Below are positions 30,854-39,628 of a stretch of 64,000 nucleotides of DNA, one piece after another. The stretch's first letter is position 1; each line of letters begins with the position of its first letter. The stretch is from Sulfurimonas sp. (lineage in GTDB: Bacteria; Campylobacterota; Campylobacteria; Campylobacterales; Sulfurimonadaceae), in the NCBI GenBank assembly GCA_027082875.1, contig JALWTK010000086.1:1-64000 (forward strand). The letters run 5' to 3'. The notes beneath the pieces are model-generated. The model was not told the origin of the DNA and did not search any database. It saw nothing but the letters and a program-made list of their open reading frames with translations. A program made the translations under genes and the position numbers.

Positions 30854-32157
30854 TAGTTTTGCTTGTTATACTCGTTTACTATATGAAGTGCCGTATGCTC
30901 CATACTATCTTTTATGCTCTCTGCCCAGCTATTAAGAAGGTTTCCAGCCAAAAGAAGGGGAATAGCGACAACAAGACCTAGCTCAGTTGTCACAAGAGCT
31001 ATGGAGATACCACCAGAGAGAAGTTTAGGATCCCCCGTACCAAATTCTGTGATGATGTCAAAGGTTGCTATCATACCTGTTACAGTTCCTAAAAGTCCAA
31101 GCAGAGGTGCTACTGCAGCAATGATAAGAATAGCGGAGCTTAACTTGTCTAAACGTGTACTCTCATGAATAATACTCTCAGCGATGATGTCTTCAATATG
31201 CTCTCTATCTCTATCGATGTTGCGAACAGTTGCTTTAAGCACTCTGGCGTTTGAACCTTTTTTTGGTTTTAAAAACTCTAAAGTCTTTGAAACACCATGC
31301 GTCAGGAGAGAGTCTAGTGTCTCTGTTGGCAACTTACTAGATCCTGTACTTGATTGCAAGAAAACAACTCTAAGGAGTAAGAAAACAAGACCAATAGCAC
31401 CAAGAACAACAATAACCCATCCAATAAGCCCAGCAGAGTTAATCACACTGAGTACTGTTTTTTCCTCTTTGTCCGAGACCTCTTTATTTGCATTTTCATA
31501 AATGAAGATGTTGAGACTATCGAGTTCTTTCCCTGATAGTAATGCTTTTGCAGTTGTTGCAGATAAAGCATCTCCCCAAATCTTAAATTTATTTGCTCCA
31601 GCAGGGACTAAAGCACCACTCACTTTTGGACTTACTCCAAAGGTAGCAATGTTTCCAACTTTGATGAGTTTTCCCTTTTGAGAAGAGCCATCTTTTAGGT
31701 AAAACTCACCCTCTTCCTCGCGAAGTGAAGAGAGTTTTTTTGTCACTGCAAGCGAGTTTGTAAAAATAGCCTTGAGTGTGTGTGGATAGTTATGCTTCTG
31801 AAGCTCTATCTCGATACCATAAGGCTTAAGAGAAGAGACACCTTGAGAGACGACCGACTCTATAAGAGAAGTGTCATCGTTGATACTCTCTAAATTTTGC
31901 TGTGCACTAAAGAGCTTATCACTCAGTGTTTTACTTTTGGATTCTTTTTGTAGTACCTTTGTTTGAAGAGTTTGAATCTCTCTTTTTGCATTAGCGACTT
32001 TTTGGATATCTTTTGAGTGAAGGTTTTGAACACGCTTATGTAACATCTCTTTTTGTGCTTTTAAAAATGCAAACTCTTTTGCATAAGCCTGTTCAATCTC
32101 TGTTGCTGCATAGAGAGAGAAAGAAGTTATAAGAAGTAGTAGGATAATTTTTTTCAT
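30853..32157 (-). CDS. TtpC-like large MotA/TolQ/ExbB protein
   Basis: Signal peptide plus periplasmic coiled coil followed by ExbB core (AVAPLLGLLGTVTGMIATFDII); position matches TonB2/TtpC systems. Confidence 0.9.
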   Translation of the reverse strand: MKKIILLLLITSFSLYAATEIEQAYAKEFAFLKAQKEMLHKRVQNLHSKDIQKVANAKREIQTLQTKVLQKESKSKTLSDKLFSAQQNLESINDDTSLIESVVSQGVSSLKPYGIEIELQKHNYPHTLKAIFTNSLAVTKKLSSLREEEGEFYLKDGSSQKGKLIKVGNIATFGVSPKVSGALVPAGANKFKIWGDALSATTAKALLSGKELDSLNIFIYENANKEVSDKEEKTVLSVINSAGLIGWVIVVLGAIGLVFLLLRVVFLQSSTGSSKLPTETLDSLLTHGVSKTLEFLKPKKGSNARVLKATVRNIDRDREHIEDIIAESIIHESTRLDKLSSAILIIAAVAPLLGLLGTVTGMIATFDIITEFGTGDPKLLSGGISIALVTTELGLVVAIPLLLAGNLLNSWAESIKDSMEHTALHIVNEYNKQN

Positions 32158-32921
32158 TAGTTTGCCTTGCTTAAGATAAGTGCATTAGGGAGGGTAAAGT
32201 ACCCAGAACGAATCTGCTTTTTAAATGCATCGAAGAGTGCGAGTATCTCTTTTTGTTTCTCACTGTTGAGCTCCTCTTGATAGTTCCAGCTGTCGCCATT
32301 TCTTACTACAAAACCAACTTTTTCATCTGGCGTTTTAAAAAACATCATAGCAGTTCCAACGCGAGCAACTTCGACAAGTTTATCTTCGCCACCAAGCTCT
32401 ATGCTCTGTTTGAAAATCGCATTCTCTTTTGTCATACGGATTTCATCACCATAAGCATTGTAAACAAAGGAGAGTGCTTTTTGTGGTGTGATAAGTGAAT
32501 TTTGGAGTTGCACTTTTATATGTGCAACTGAAGCCAAACGCTCCTGAGTTTTAAAAGGAATAGAGCCCTTTATCATCTCTTCTAAGTTTGTTATAGATTC
32601 AAGAACAAGTGGCGTGAGACCTGCTGAATTTTTTCCAGCTTGTGCTATCTTTGACTGTACTACTGCTAACTCTTTTGCTATTTGCTTAATCTTTAGCTCT
32701 TCACGAGAAATCATCCCCTGAAGTTCACTTCTTTGTTGTGTGAGTGACTTCATATCTGCCTTGTAAGCATCTTTTTCATCATTTATTTGTGAGCTGAGTG
32801 TTTGGACTTCACCACGGAGTTTCATTAAAGATTTTGCCATATTTTCATCTGATGAAGAGGCACTAAGAAGTGAGCCTGCAAGCAAGAGTGAAAGAGCAAA
32901 TGGAATAGTTTTGTGAGACAT
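32157..32921 (-). CDS. DUF3450-like periplasmic coiled-coil protein
   Basis: 254 aa with signal peptide and long coiled coil, first gene of ttpC-exbB-exbD-tonB operon. Confidence 0.8.
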   Translation of the reverse strand: MSHKTIPFALSLLLAGSLLSASSSDENMAKSLMKLRGEVQTLSSQINDEKDAYKADMKSLTQQRSELQGMISREELKIKQIAKELAVVQSKIAQAGKNSAGLTPLVLESITNLEEMIKGSIPFKTQERLASVAHIKVQLQNSLITPQKALSFVYNAYGDEIRMTKENAIFKQSIELGGEDKLVEVARVGTAMMFFKTPDEKVGFVVRNGDSWNYQEELNSEKQKEILALFDAFKKQIRSGYFTLPNALILSKAN

Positions 32922-32963
32922 AGTCTTCCCTAAAATTTAAGATAGGGAAGTTTATAACAGAGA

Positions 32964-33002
32964 GGTTACTTTTACATTACTGCTAAGTGACGCTTTGGTG
33001 AC
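32964..33002 (-). promoter_or_regulatory. Putative four-copy PHO-box-like array upstream of DUF3450/TtpC/TonB operon
   Basis: Plus strand GGTTAC-TTTTA-CATTAC-TGCTA-AGTGAC-GCTTT-GGTGAC, exact 11-bp period. Confidence 0.75.
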
Positions 33003-33088
33003 AGTGTAATTTTCTTTGTAATGTAAGTGTTATCTAAATGAGAAAAAGACTAAGGAGCAAATCCTTAGTCTAAGAGAGAAGAGCGAGA

Positions 33089-34375
33089 TTACTGCTCAAG
33101 TGGAGCATTTGTACCAGCTTTACCTTTCCATATACTTGCTTCATCTACACCACTACATGCTGTTGAATCAACATTGATTGAACCACTTGCACCCATCTGA
33201 ATACCTGGAGTAGTTACCCAATCAGTAAGTGCAGTTTTTGTTGTACTTGCATCTTTTGAGTTTGTAGCTGAATATGTTGTGCTATCATTTGCTAAGATTA
33301 CAGCAGTATCTTTAAAACAGAGTTCACCATCTACATGAACGGCATGTGTATCTACTACATCAGCACTACGATAAAATACTTCTTGTGTGTCCGTAGTTTT
33401 AGCACTAATAAATTTTACATTTGAGAGTCTCACACCAGCATCATCTTTAAGTGAGATTCCTCCACCTTTTATATAAGCAGTATAATTGATCATATTTGGT
33501 TGTGTAGCATTAGAATCATCTGTGACAATAGTATTATGATCATTACCAAACTCCATACCAGCTGAGTCATGATTATTTGTTTTGTCAACATTTACTTGAC
33601 GAACTAAAACATTTTGAATTGTTCCACGATAACCGAGGTCAGTATCTACTGAATCATCTTGTGCATTATAAACATACAGACCATCAATATTTACTCTACC
33701 ACCCCAAATTTCAACACCATCATCAAGTCCACCAATAATTGCGATATTTTTAAGTGTAGTTCCTGAACCAACACCTGCAAGTGAAAGACCATTTAACTCT
33801 TTATCTTTTTCTACTTCATATCCTGAGTGTTTAATAAGTACATACTCTAAGTCTCCAGAAGATTCACCATCATGCGTATGCCCTGTACTACCAAATAATA
33901 CACTCTCATCTGCTTCATACTTGTTGTTTGAGTAGTGAGTATATGCATTTCCAGCAAGAACAAGTCCACCCCACTCTCCAGCTCTATTTGGCGCAGACTG
34001 TCCAAGAACATCTTTTTGTGAAGTAAATACAATAGGCTTCGCTTGAGTACCAATAGCATTAATCTTAGCACCAGGTTCGACAACCATAAATGATGCAGGT
34101 GTACATCCAGCTATAGTTGTGCCAGCTGGAACAGTGAGTGTCACACCACTTTTTACATTTACCTTTCCTTCCATACCGTAAGTTTTACTTGCATCAAGAG
34201 TAAGGTCAGATGAGATAACTGCATCTAAAACTGTAAGAGTTGCATCACAAACTGAAGCTGCTGGTGCAGGAGTAGTAGCAGTTGTTGGTGTTGAAGAATT
34301 ACTGCCTCCACAACCAGTTAAAGTAAGTGCTGTAAGTGTAGCTAAACTAAGTGTTATTGTTTTGAAATTATTCAT
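33089..34375 (-). CDS. Predicted surface lipoprotein with parallel beta-helix character
   Basis: Lipobox LTLTGCGGSNSS; repeated GTTIAG/GVTLTVPAGT, LEYVLIKHSG, LKNIAIIGGLDDGVEIWGGRVNIDGLYVYN segments. Confidence 0.78.
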   Translation of the reverse strand: MNNFKTITLSLATLTALTLTGCGGSNSSTPTTATTPAPAASVCDATLTVLDAVISSDLTLDASKTYGMEGKVNVKSGVTLTVPAGTTIAGCTPASFMVVEPGAKINAIGTQAKPIVFTSQKDVLGQSAPNRAGEWGGLVLAGNAYTHYSNNKYEADESVLFGSTGHTHDGESSGDLEYVLIKHSGYEVEKDKELNGLSLAGVGSGTTLKNIAIIGGLDDGVEIWGGRVNIDGLYVYNAQDDSVDTDLGYRGTIQNVLVRQVNVDKTNNHDSAGMEFGNDHNTIVTDDSNATQPNMINYTAYIKGGGISLKDDAGVRLSNVKFISAKTTDTQEVFYRSADVVDTHAVHVDGELCFKDTAVILANDSTTYSATNSKDASTTKTALTDWVTTPGIQMGASGSINVDSTACSGVDEASIWKGKAGTNAPLEQ

Positions 34376-34420
34376 TTTTGAATCCCTTGTGTTTTAATTT
34401 AGCGAAGTATAAACTCACTT

Positions 34421-34459
34421 GATTACCAAAGTGTTTCTGCTTGGTGACAAGATGGTGAC
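34421..34459 (-). promoter_or_regulatory. Putative four-copy PHO-box-like array upstream of beta-helix lipoprotein
   Basis: Plus strand GATTAC-CAAAG-TGTTTC-TGCTT-GGTGAC-AAGAT-GGTGAC, 11-bp period; TATACT 9 bp downstream (34406-34411). Confidence 0.72.
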
Positions 34460-34545
34460 TTCCTCTTTTTAACTTGTCGCTAATCAATAAATATTTAGAA
34501 TAGTATGGATATAATCGCTTATATATAACTCAAGAAGGTAGAAGT

Positions 34546-35535
34546 ATGCCAACAACACCGTACCCTGATAATTTTCGTGAACTCAAAGATGAAGTTCGAG
34601 CAGCTGGTCTTTTAAAGCGTGTTCCTATTCGTGGAACTATTGAGATGATAGCGATTATCCTCAGCATGGCTTTAGTCTTTGCTATCGCTATTAACTGGAA
34701 TGATTTACCTACTCACTCTCTTTGGGCTGCGGCTGGACTTGGTTTTTTTATGACTATTATCTTTACTCGTGCAGTATTTGTGTCTCATGATATTCTTCAC
34801 CTACAGTACTTTAAGAACAAGTCTCTCTCTTTTAAACTCTCGTATCCATTTTCTGCACTCATCATCTCAAATAGCTCTTCATGGTGGGATTTTAAACACA
34901 ATGTCAATCACCATACATGGTGTAATGTACCGCAAAAAGATGAGGATATCTTAGCGTTTGATGGTGCTTTTACAAACTTACAAAAGGGTGACAAGGGCTG
35001 GCTTAGAGATACTAAGTATCTAGTATTTTGGGGTGCGATGTTTTTTATGTATCCAGCATTTATAGTACAGTCGTATAATTTTGTCATCAAACGTAAGAAG
35101 TGGGGAGAGTTAGCACTTATGCTTTTACACTGGCCTCTAGTTTGGGGAACGATATTTTACTTTTTACCTCTTGATGCAGCACTTACTACCTTTGTAACTC
35201 TCAACATCACACTCTCTGCATGGCTTGCGTTTGGATTTATCACCAACCACTTAGGCTGTGAAGTCTTTGAAAAAGAGGTGGGAGAGAAACTCTCATGGAT
35301 GGAGCTACAGATGAGAACATCACGTTCACTTAAGGGTGGAGCCTTTGTTCACTGGTTTTATGGTGGGCTCAACACACAAGTAGAACATCACCTCTTTCCA
35401 AAAGCACCACGTTTTAACCTGCTCAAAGTTCAGGAAATGACTCGTGCATTTGCAAAAAAACATGGAATGAAGTACTTTGAGACTACTCCATATGAAGCTT
35501 ATGTGCAGATAAACGATGTGCTAAAAAAGTACTAA
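34546..35535 (+). CDS. Membrane fatty acid desaturase
   Basis: His boxes HDILH, HNVNHH, QVEHHLFP; multiple TMs. Confidence 0.9.
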   Translation: MPTTPYPDNFRELKDEVRAAGLLKRVPIRGTIEMIAIILSMALVFAIAINWNDLPTHSLWAAAGLGFFMTIIFTRAVFVSHDILHLQYFKNKSLSFKLSYPFSALIISNSSSWWDFKHNVNHHTWCNVPQKDEDILAFDGAFTNLQKGDKGWLRDTKYLVFWGAMFFMYPAFIVQSYNFVIKRKKWGELALMLLHWPLVWGTIFYFLPLDAALTTFVTLNITLSAWLAFGFITNHLGCEVFEKEVGEKLSWMELQMRTSRSLKGGAFVHWFYGGLNTQVEHHLFPKAPRFNLLKVQEMTRAFAKKHGMKYFETTPYEAYVQINDVLKKY

Positions 35536-35548
35536 AGTACTTTTTTAG
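35521..35548. terminator. Bidirectional terminator spanning both stop codons of convergent desaturases
   Basis: CTAAAAAAGTAC-TAAA-GTACTTTTTTAG, perfect 12-bp stem with T-tract in both directions. Confidence 0.8.
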
Positions 35549-36717
35549 ATTCCATCTATACGAAGAACTTTAGTCTTACCAACCATCAAATCAATAGTCA
35601 TTAAAATTCTTTTAAATACAGACTCTTGTCTATACTCTAAATTATGCTTTTTGCAAATCTCTTTTACAATAGGTTGCATCTTTTGATAAAAAGAGTGTGG
35701 CATATCAGGGAAAAGGTGGTGCTCTATCTGGTAGTTTAAAAAACCATGAGAGAAGTCTATAAGATCTGTTCCTGTATTGTAGTTTACACTCCCCATAATC
35801 TGGCGAAGATAGTACTCCCCTTGGTTCTTATGTGGTGTTGAGAACTGATAAATATCTTCTGCTGAATGGTTAGGTACAATAACTAAAAATGACCAAGCAT
35901 TTGCAACAATTTCGCCAAGAACTAAAAAGCCTAAAGCTCCAAGTGCAGCATCCATACCAAATGGCAAGAAGAGAGCAGGTAAGAACACAAACATAAAAGT
36001 TCCATAAGGAAGAATATAATTTACCCATAGCTCTTTACCATTTTTTGTAAAGGGGCTTATCTCATAGTCCAGTGTAGGTTCTTCTTTTCGCCGAATACGT
36101 TCTTTATTTTCTAGGATACGAAGTGTATTTGGCGCATAGTATGTAAGTTTCCAAATACCTGCAAAGATGTAAACGACCGCATACTTAAAGAACATAGGTA
36201 CCTTCGCCTCATGTAACCAAACAAGATTTTTTTCAACATTGTCAGGATCATCATCTTCACCTAAATGGTAGTGGTGCATGATATTATGCTCAAAAGCCCA
36301 TGCATCAGGTTTGATCCAATCAAGCCAATCTATCCAGCGACGATTTCCTGCGGCAAAACCTTTTTTCGTGTAACGATATGGAATATTTGGTACCTTATCG
36401 TAAGCTCCGTGTAAAATAGGATGTGTTACATTCGCCCAACGACCGACATTACCCACGCCCATAAGTACAGCGCCTATAAAACCTAGCATCCATAGTAAGA
36501 TTCCAGGGAGTCCATAAGTGCCAAGGGCACTAAGTATCACAGAAGTAGCTATAAATCCAAAACCACCTATAGTTGCACTACGTCCCCATAGTTCTAGTTT
36601 CAAAAGATGTTGAAAATCTTCTTCAGTGCGAGCACCTATGGTTTTCTTTATTTCGTCTATATCATGTTCTAGTTCTTCTTGATTTATGTCTTTATAATCA
36701 GCATATTGATGTGCCAT
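35545..36717 (-). CDS. Membrane fatty acid desaturase (second, divergent family member)
   Basis: HPILH, HNIMHH, QIEHHLFPD motifs. Confidence 0.9.
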   Translation of the reverse strand: MAHQYADYKDINQEELEHDIDEIKKTIGARTEEDFQHLLKLELWGRSATIGGFGFIATSVILSALGTYGLPGILLWMLGFIGAVLMGVGNVGRWANVTHPILHGAYDKVPNIPYRYTKKGFAAGNRRWIDWLDWIKPDAWAFEHNIMHHYHLGEDDDPDNVEKNLVWLHEAKVPMFFKYAVVYIFAGIWKLTYYAPNTLRILENKERIRRKEEPTLDYEISPFTKNGKELWVNYILPYGTFMFVFLPALFLPFGMDAALGALGFLVLGEIVANAWSFLVIVPNHSAEDIYQFSTPHKNQGEYYLRQIMGSVNYNTGTDLIDFSHGFLNYQIEHHLFPDMPHSFYQKMQPIVKEICKKHNLEYRQESVFKRILMTIDLMVGKTKVLRIDGI

Positions 36718-36901
36718 ATATGTAGTACCTCTTAGATTTTAAATATATATTCTATTATATATAATCAAACTTAAAATATGAAACTAGATAAAGAAAAGAA
36801 GTATTGAAAATCTCAAAATGTTACCACTATAAACATTGGGTTAATAGAATATAAATCTCTATTTAGATAAAATAGCACTAATTATAATATATGGAGATTT
36901 T

Positions 36902-37822
36902 ATGGACGCTGCCAAGTATATTTGGATGAATGGAAAATTTGTGAATTGGGATGATGCGAAGGTACATGTACTATCGCACACTATTCATTATGGAAATGGC
37001 GTTATTGAAGGGACTAAGGCATATAAGACTGAAAAAGGCTATGCTATCTTTCGTCTCAATGACCACACAAAAAGACTTTTTGAGTCTGCTAAAATGACAC
37101 TTTTAAATATTCCTTACACTGTTGAGGAGTTAAATGATGCACAGATTGAGCTTATAAAGAAGAATGAGTTTACAGGGGATAATGTTTATATTCGCCCTTT
37201 TGCTTTTATCGGTTATGGTGTTATGGGAATTTACCATAAAAATGCTCCTATTGAGACCTCTATTGCTGCATGGGAATGGGGTGCTTACCTTGGTGAAGAG
37301 GGAATGAAAAAGGGAATTAAGCTTAAAATCGTTTCTATGACTCGTCCCGCAAATACTTCAAATATGGGAAAAGCAAAAGCAACAGCTAACTACTTAAACT
37401 CTCAAATGGCAAAATATGAAGCTATAGATTGTGGTTATGATGAGGCACTTCTTCTTGATGATCAGGGATATGTAGCTGAAGCTAGTGGTGCTTCATTTTT
37501 CATGATAAAAGATGGAGAAATTGTTACACCACCAAGCGATAATGCACTCGCTTCTATCACGCAAAAAATGGTTATCGAAATGGCTACAGATATGGGCTAT
37601 ACAGTAAGTAGACGTCGTATCACTCGTGAAGAAGTTTATGTGGCTGATGAGGCATTTTTAACAGGAACTGCTGCTGAGATTACACCAGTTGCGAACATTG
37701 ATGCAAGAGACATAGGCTGTGGTAGTCGTGGTAAGATCACAGAGAAGATCCAGAGTGGATACTTTGACATCGTATTTGGTAGAAACAAAAAGTACGAACA
37801 CTACTTAACTTATATAGACTAG
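36902..37822 (+). CDS. ilvE: Branched-chain amino acid aminotransferase
   Basis: YIWMNGKFVNWDDAKVHVLSHTIHYGNGVIEGTKAY; GYDEALLLDDQGYVAEASGASFF. Confidence 0.96.
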   Translation: MDAAKYIWMNGKFVNWDDAKVHVLSHTIHYGNGVIEGTKAYKTEKGYAIFRLNDHTKRLFESAKMTLLNIPYTVEELNDAQIELIKKNEFTGDNVYIRPFAFIGYGVMGIYHKNAPIETSIAAWEWGAYLGEEGMKKGIKLKIVSMTRPANTSNMGKAKATANYLNSQMAKYEAIDCGYDEALLLDDQGYVAEASGASFFMIKDGEIVTPPSDNALASITQKMVIEMATDMGYTVSRRRITREEVYVADEAFLTGTAAEITPVANIDARDIGCGSRGKITEKIQSGYFDIVFGRNKKYEHYLTYID

Positions 37823-37835
37823 GAAAATAAATTAA

Positions 37836-38945
37836 ATGAAGGACAATATACTAATGGCATCAGATATGAATGATTATTTTAATAAAAAAAAGAGTGAAGG
37901 AGGAGGACAAAAGAACTCTTCTGGTGGCTCAGGTGGTGGAGGTCCAAAGGGTCCTCAGATGCCAAATATGCCAGATTTTAATTTTGGTGGTGGTAAGGCA
38001 ACATTCTCTTACTTTATCATCGCAGTGATTATACTGCTTGTACTAGCAAAACCTTTTACGGTTATTCAAGAGGGTGAACGCGGAATTTTAAGTACAAATG
38101 GTAGATATCAAGATCAAGCACTATTACCAGGGCTACACTTTATCATCCCAGTGATTCAAAAAGTTTATGTAGTAGATACAAAAGTACGTATCATAAACTA
38201 TGCATCACACCTTGAAGCAACTAATCGTGCTTCAGGAATTGTAACAAAAAAAGCAGTCACAGTTCTTGATAAACGTGGACTACCTGTAAGTATTGAATTG
38301 ACAGTGCAGTACAGACTCAACTCACAATTTGCAGCACAAACTATTTCTAACTGGGGATTTTCTTGGGAAGATAAAATTATTAACCCTGTTGTTCGTGATG
38401 TTGTTCGTAATGTTGTTGGAAAGTATGATGCCGAACTCCTTCCTATGAAACGTGATACTATTGCTACAGAGATTGAAGAGGGACTTCGTAAAAATATTGC
38501 AGGTCTCAAAAACTCTCCAGCAATTCTACAGTCTGTACAACTACGTGATATTATTTTACCAACAAAAGTAAAAGATCAGATTGAGCGTGTACAGATAGCA
38601 AAACAAGAGGTGCAAAAAGCAGAACAAGAGGTACAACGGGCAAAGCAAGAGGCACTCAAAAAAGCCGCACAAGCACAAGGTGTTGCACAACAAGCACGTA
38701 TTGAAGCAAAGGGTCATGCAGATGCTATTACTATTCAAGCAGATGCACAAGCAAAAGCAAACCTCTTAATCTCCAAATCATTAACAAAAGAACTTCTACA
38801 ACTTGAACAGATAAAAGTACAAGGAAAGTTTAACGAGGCTCTCAAAGTCAATAAAGATGCTAAAATCTTCTTAACTCCCGGCGGATCAACTCCAAATATC
38901 TGGGTAGATACAAAAGATACAAAAAAAAGAACTACGGCGAAATAA
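37836..38945 (+). CDS. SPFH/prohibitin-family membrane protein (HflK/C-like)
   Basis: Gly-rich N-terminus, one TM, PFTVIQEGERGILSTNGRY..., C-terminal Ala/Gln coiled coil. Confidence 0.88.
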   Translation: MKDNILMASDMNDYFNKKKSEGGGQKNSSGGSGGGGPKGPQMPNMPDFNFGGGKATFSYFIIAVIILLVLAKPFTVIQEGERGILSTNGRYQDQALLPGLHFIIPVIQKVYVVDTKVRIINYASHLEATNRASGIVTKKAVTVLDKRGLPVSIELTVQYRLNSQFAAQTISNWGFSWEDKIINPVVRDVVRNVVGKYDAELLPMKRDTIATEIEEGLRKNIAGLKNSPAILQSVQLRDIILPTKVKDQIERVQIAKQEVQKAEQEVQRAKQEALKKAAQAQGVAQQARIEAKGHADAITIQADAQAKANLLISKSLTKELLQLEQIKVQGKFNEALKVNKDAKIFLTPGGSTPNIWVDTKDTKKRTTAK

Positions 38946-39628
38946 TGATGCAAGATGCACTAAATAGAGTAGACTGGGAGAAGTCAGAACTTCTTCCTGT
39001 AATCATTCAAGAGGTAAGTACTAATGAAGTACTTATGATGGCATATATGAATCGTGAAGCATTAGAGCTTTCACTTAGTACAAAAGTAGCACACTATTTC
39101 TCACGAAGCAAACAGCGGATTTGGAAAAAGGGAGAGTCTAGTGGACATACTCAGGCTATCCACTCTTTTAGTTTAGACTGTGATAACGATACTCTACTTA
39201 TAAAAGTGACACAAAATGGTGTAGCTTGTCATACTGGTCGAAAATCTTGCTTTTTTACAGAGTTAGAGTCTGGTGAGACTAACTCTGAAGTACAAGTAGA
39301 TACAAGAGCTGCTTATGGTGTTATAGACACTCTTTATCATACAATCCAAGAGCGAAAAAATGCAGATCCTGAAACTTCATGGACAGCGAAACTTCTCTCT
39401 AAGGGTGACAATACTATCCTTAAAAAAGTAGTAGAAGAAGCTGGTGAATATTGTTTCGCACATAAGGACAATGATGAACCCGAGATGATTTATGAGGCTG
39501 CAGACTTAACATACCATATGCTAGTAGCATTAGCTTCAAAAAATATCTCTCCTGACCGTATAAAACAAGAACTTGCTCGTAGATTTGACATGAGTGGAAT
39601 CGCTGAGAAAAACGCAAGAGAGAAGTAA
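38945..39628 (+). CDS. hisIE: Bifunctional phosphoribosyl-AMP cyclohydrolase / phosphoribosyl-ATP pyrophosphatase
   Basis: HisI: SRSKQRIWKKGESSGHTQ, DCDNDTLL; HisE: KVVEEAGEYCFAHKDND, EAADLTYHMLV. Confidence 0.95.
   Translation: MMQDALNRVDWEKSELLPVIIQEVSTNEVLMMAYMNREALELSLSTKVAHYFSRSKQRIWKKGESSGHTQAIHSFSLDCDNDTLLIKVTQNGVACHTGRKSCFFTELESGETNSEVQVDTRAAYGVIDTLYHTIQERKNADPETSWTAKLLSKGDNTILKKVVEEAGEYCFAHKDNDEPEMIYEAADLTYHMLVALASKNISPDRIKQELARRFDMSGIAEKNAREK

Noticed and set aside
38590-38720. Repetitive CAAGAGGTACAA-like sequence in the SPFH gene
   Set aside because: Encodes the normal Ala/Gln/Glu coiled coil of SPFH proteins.
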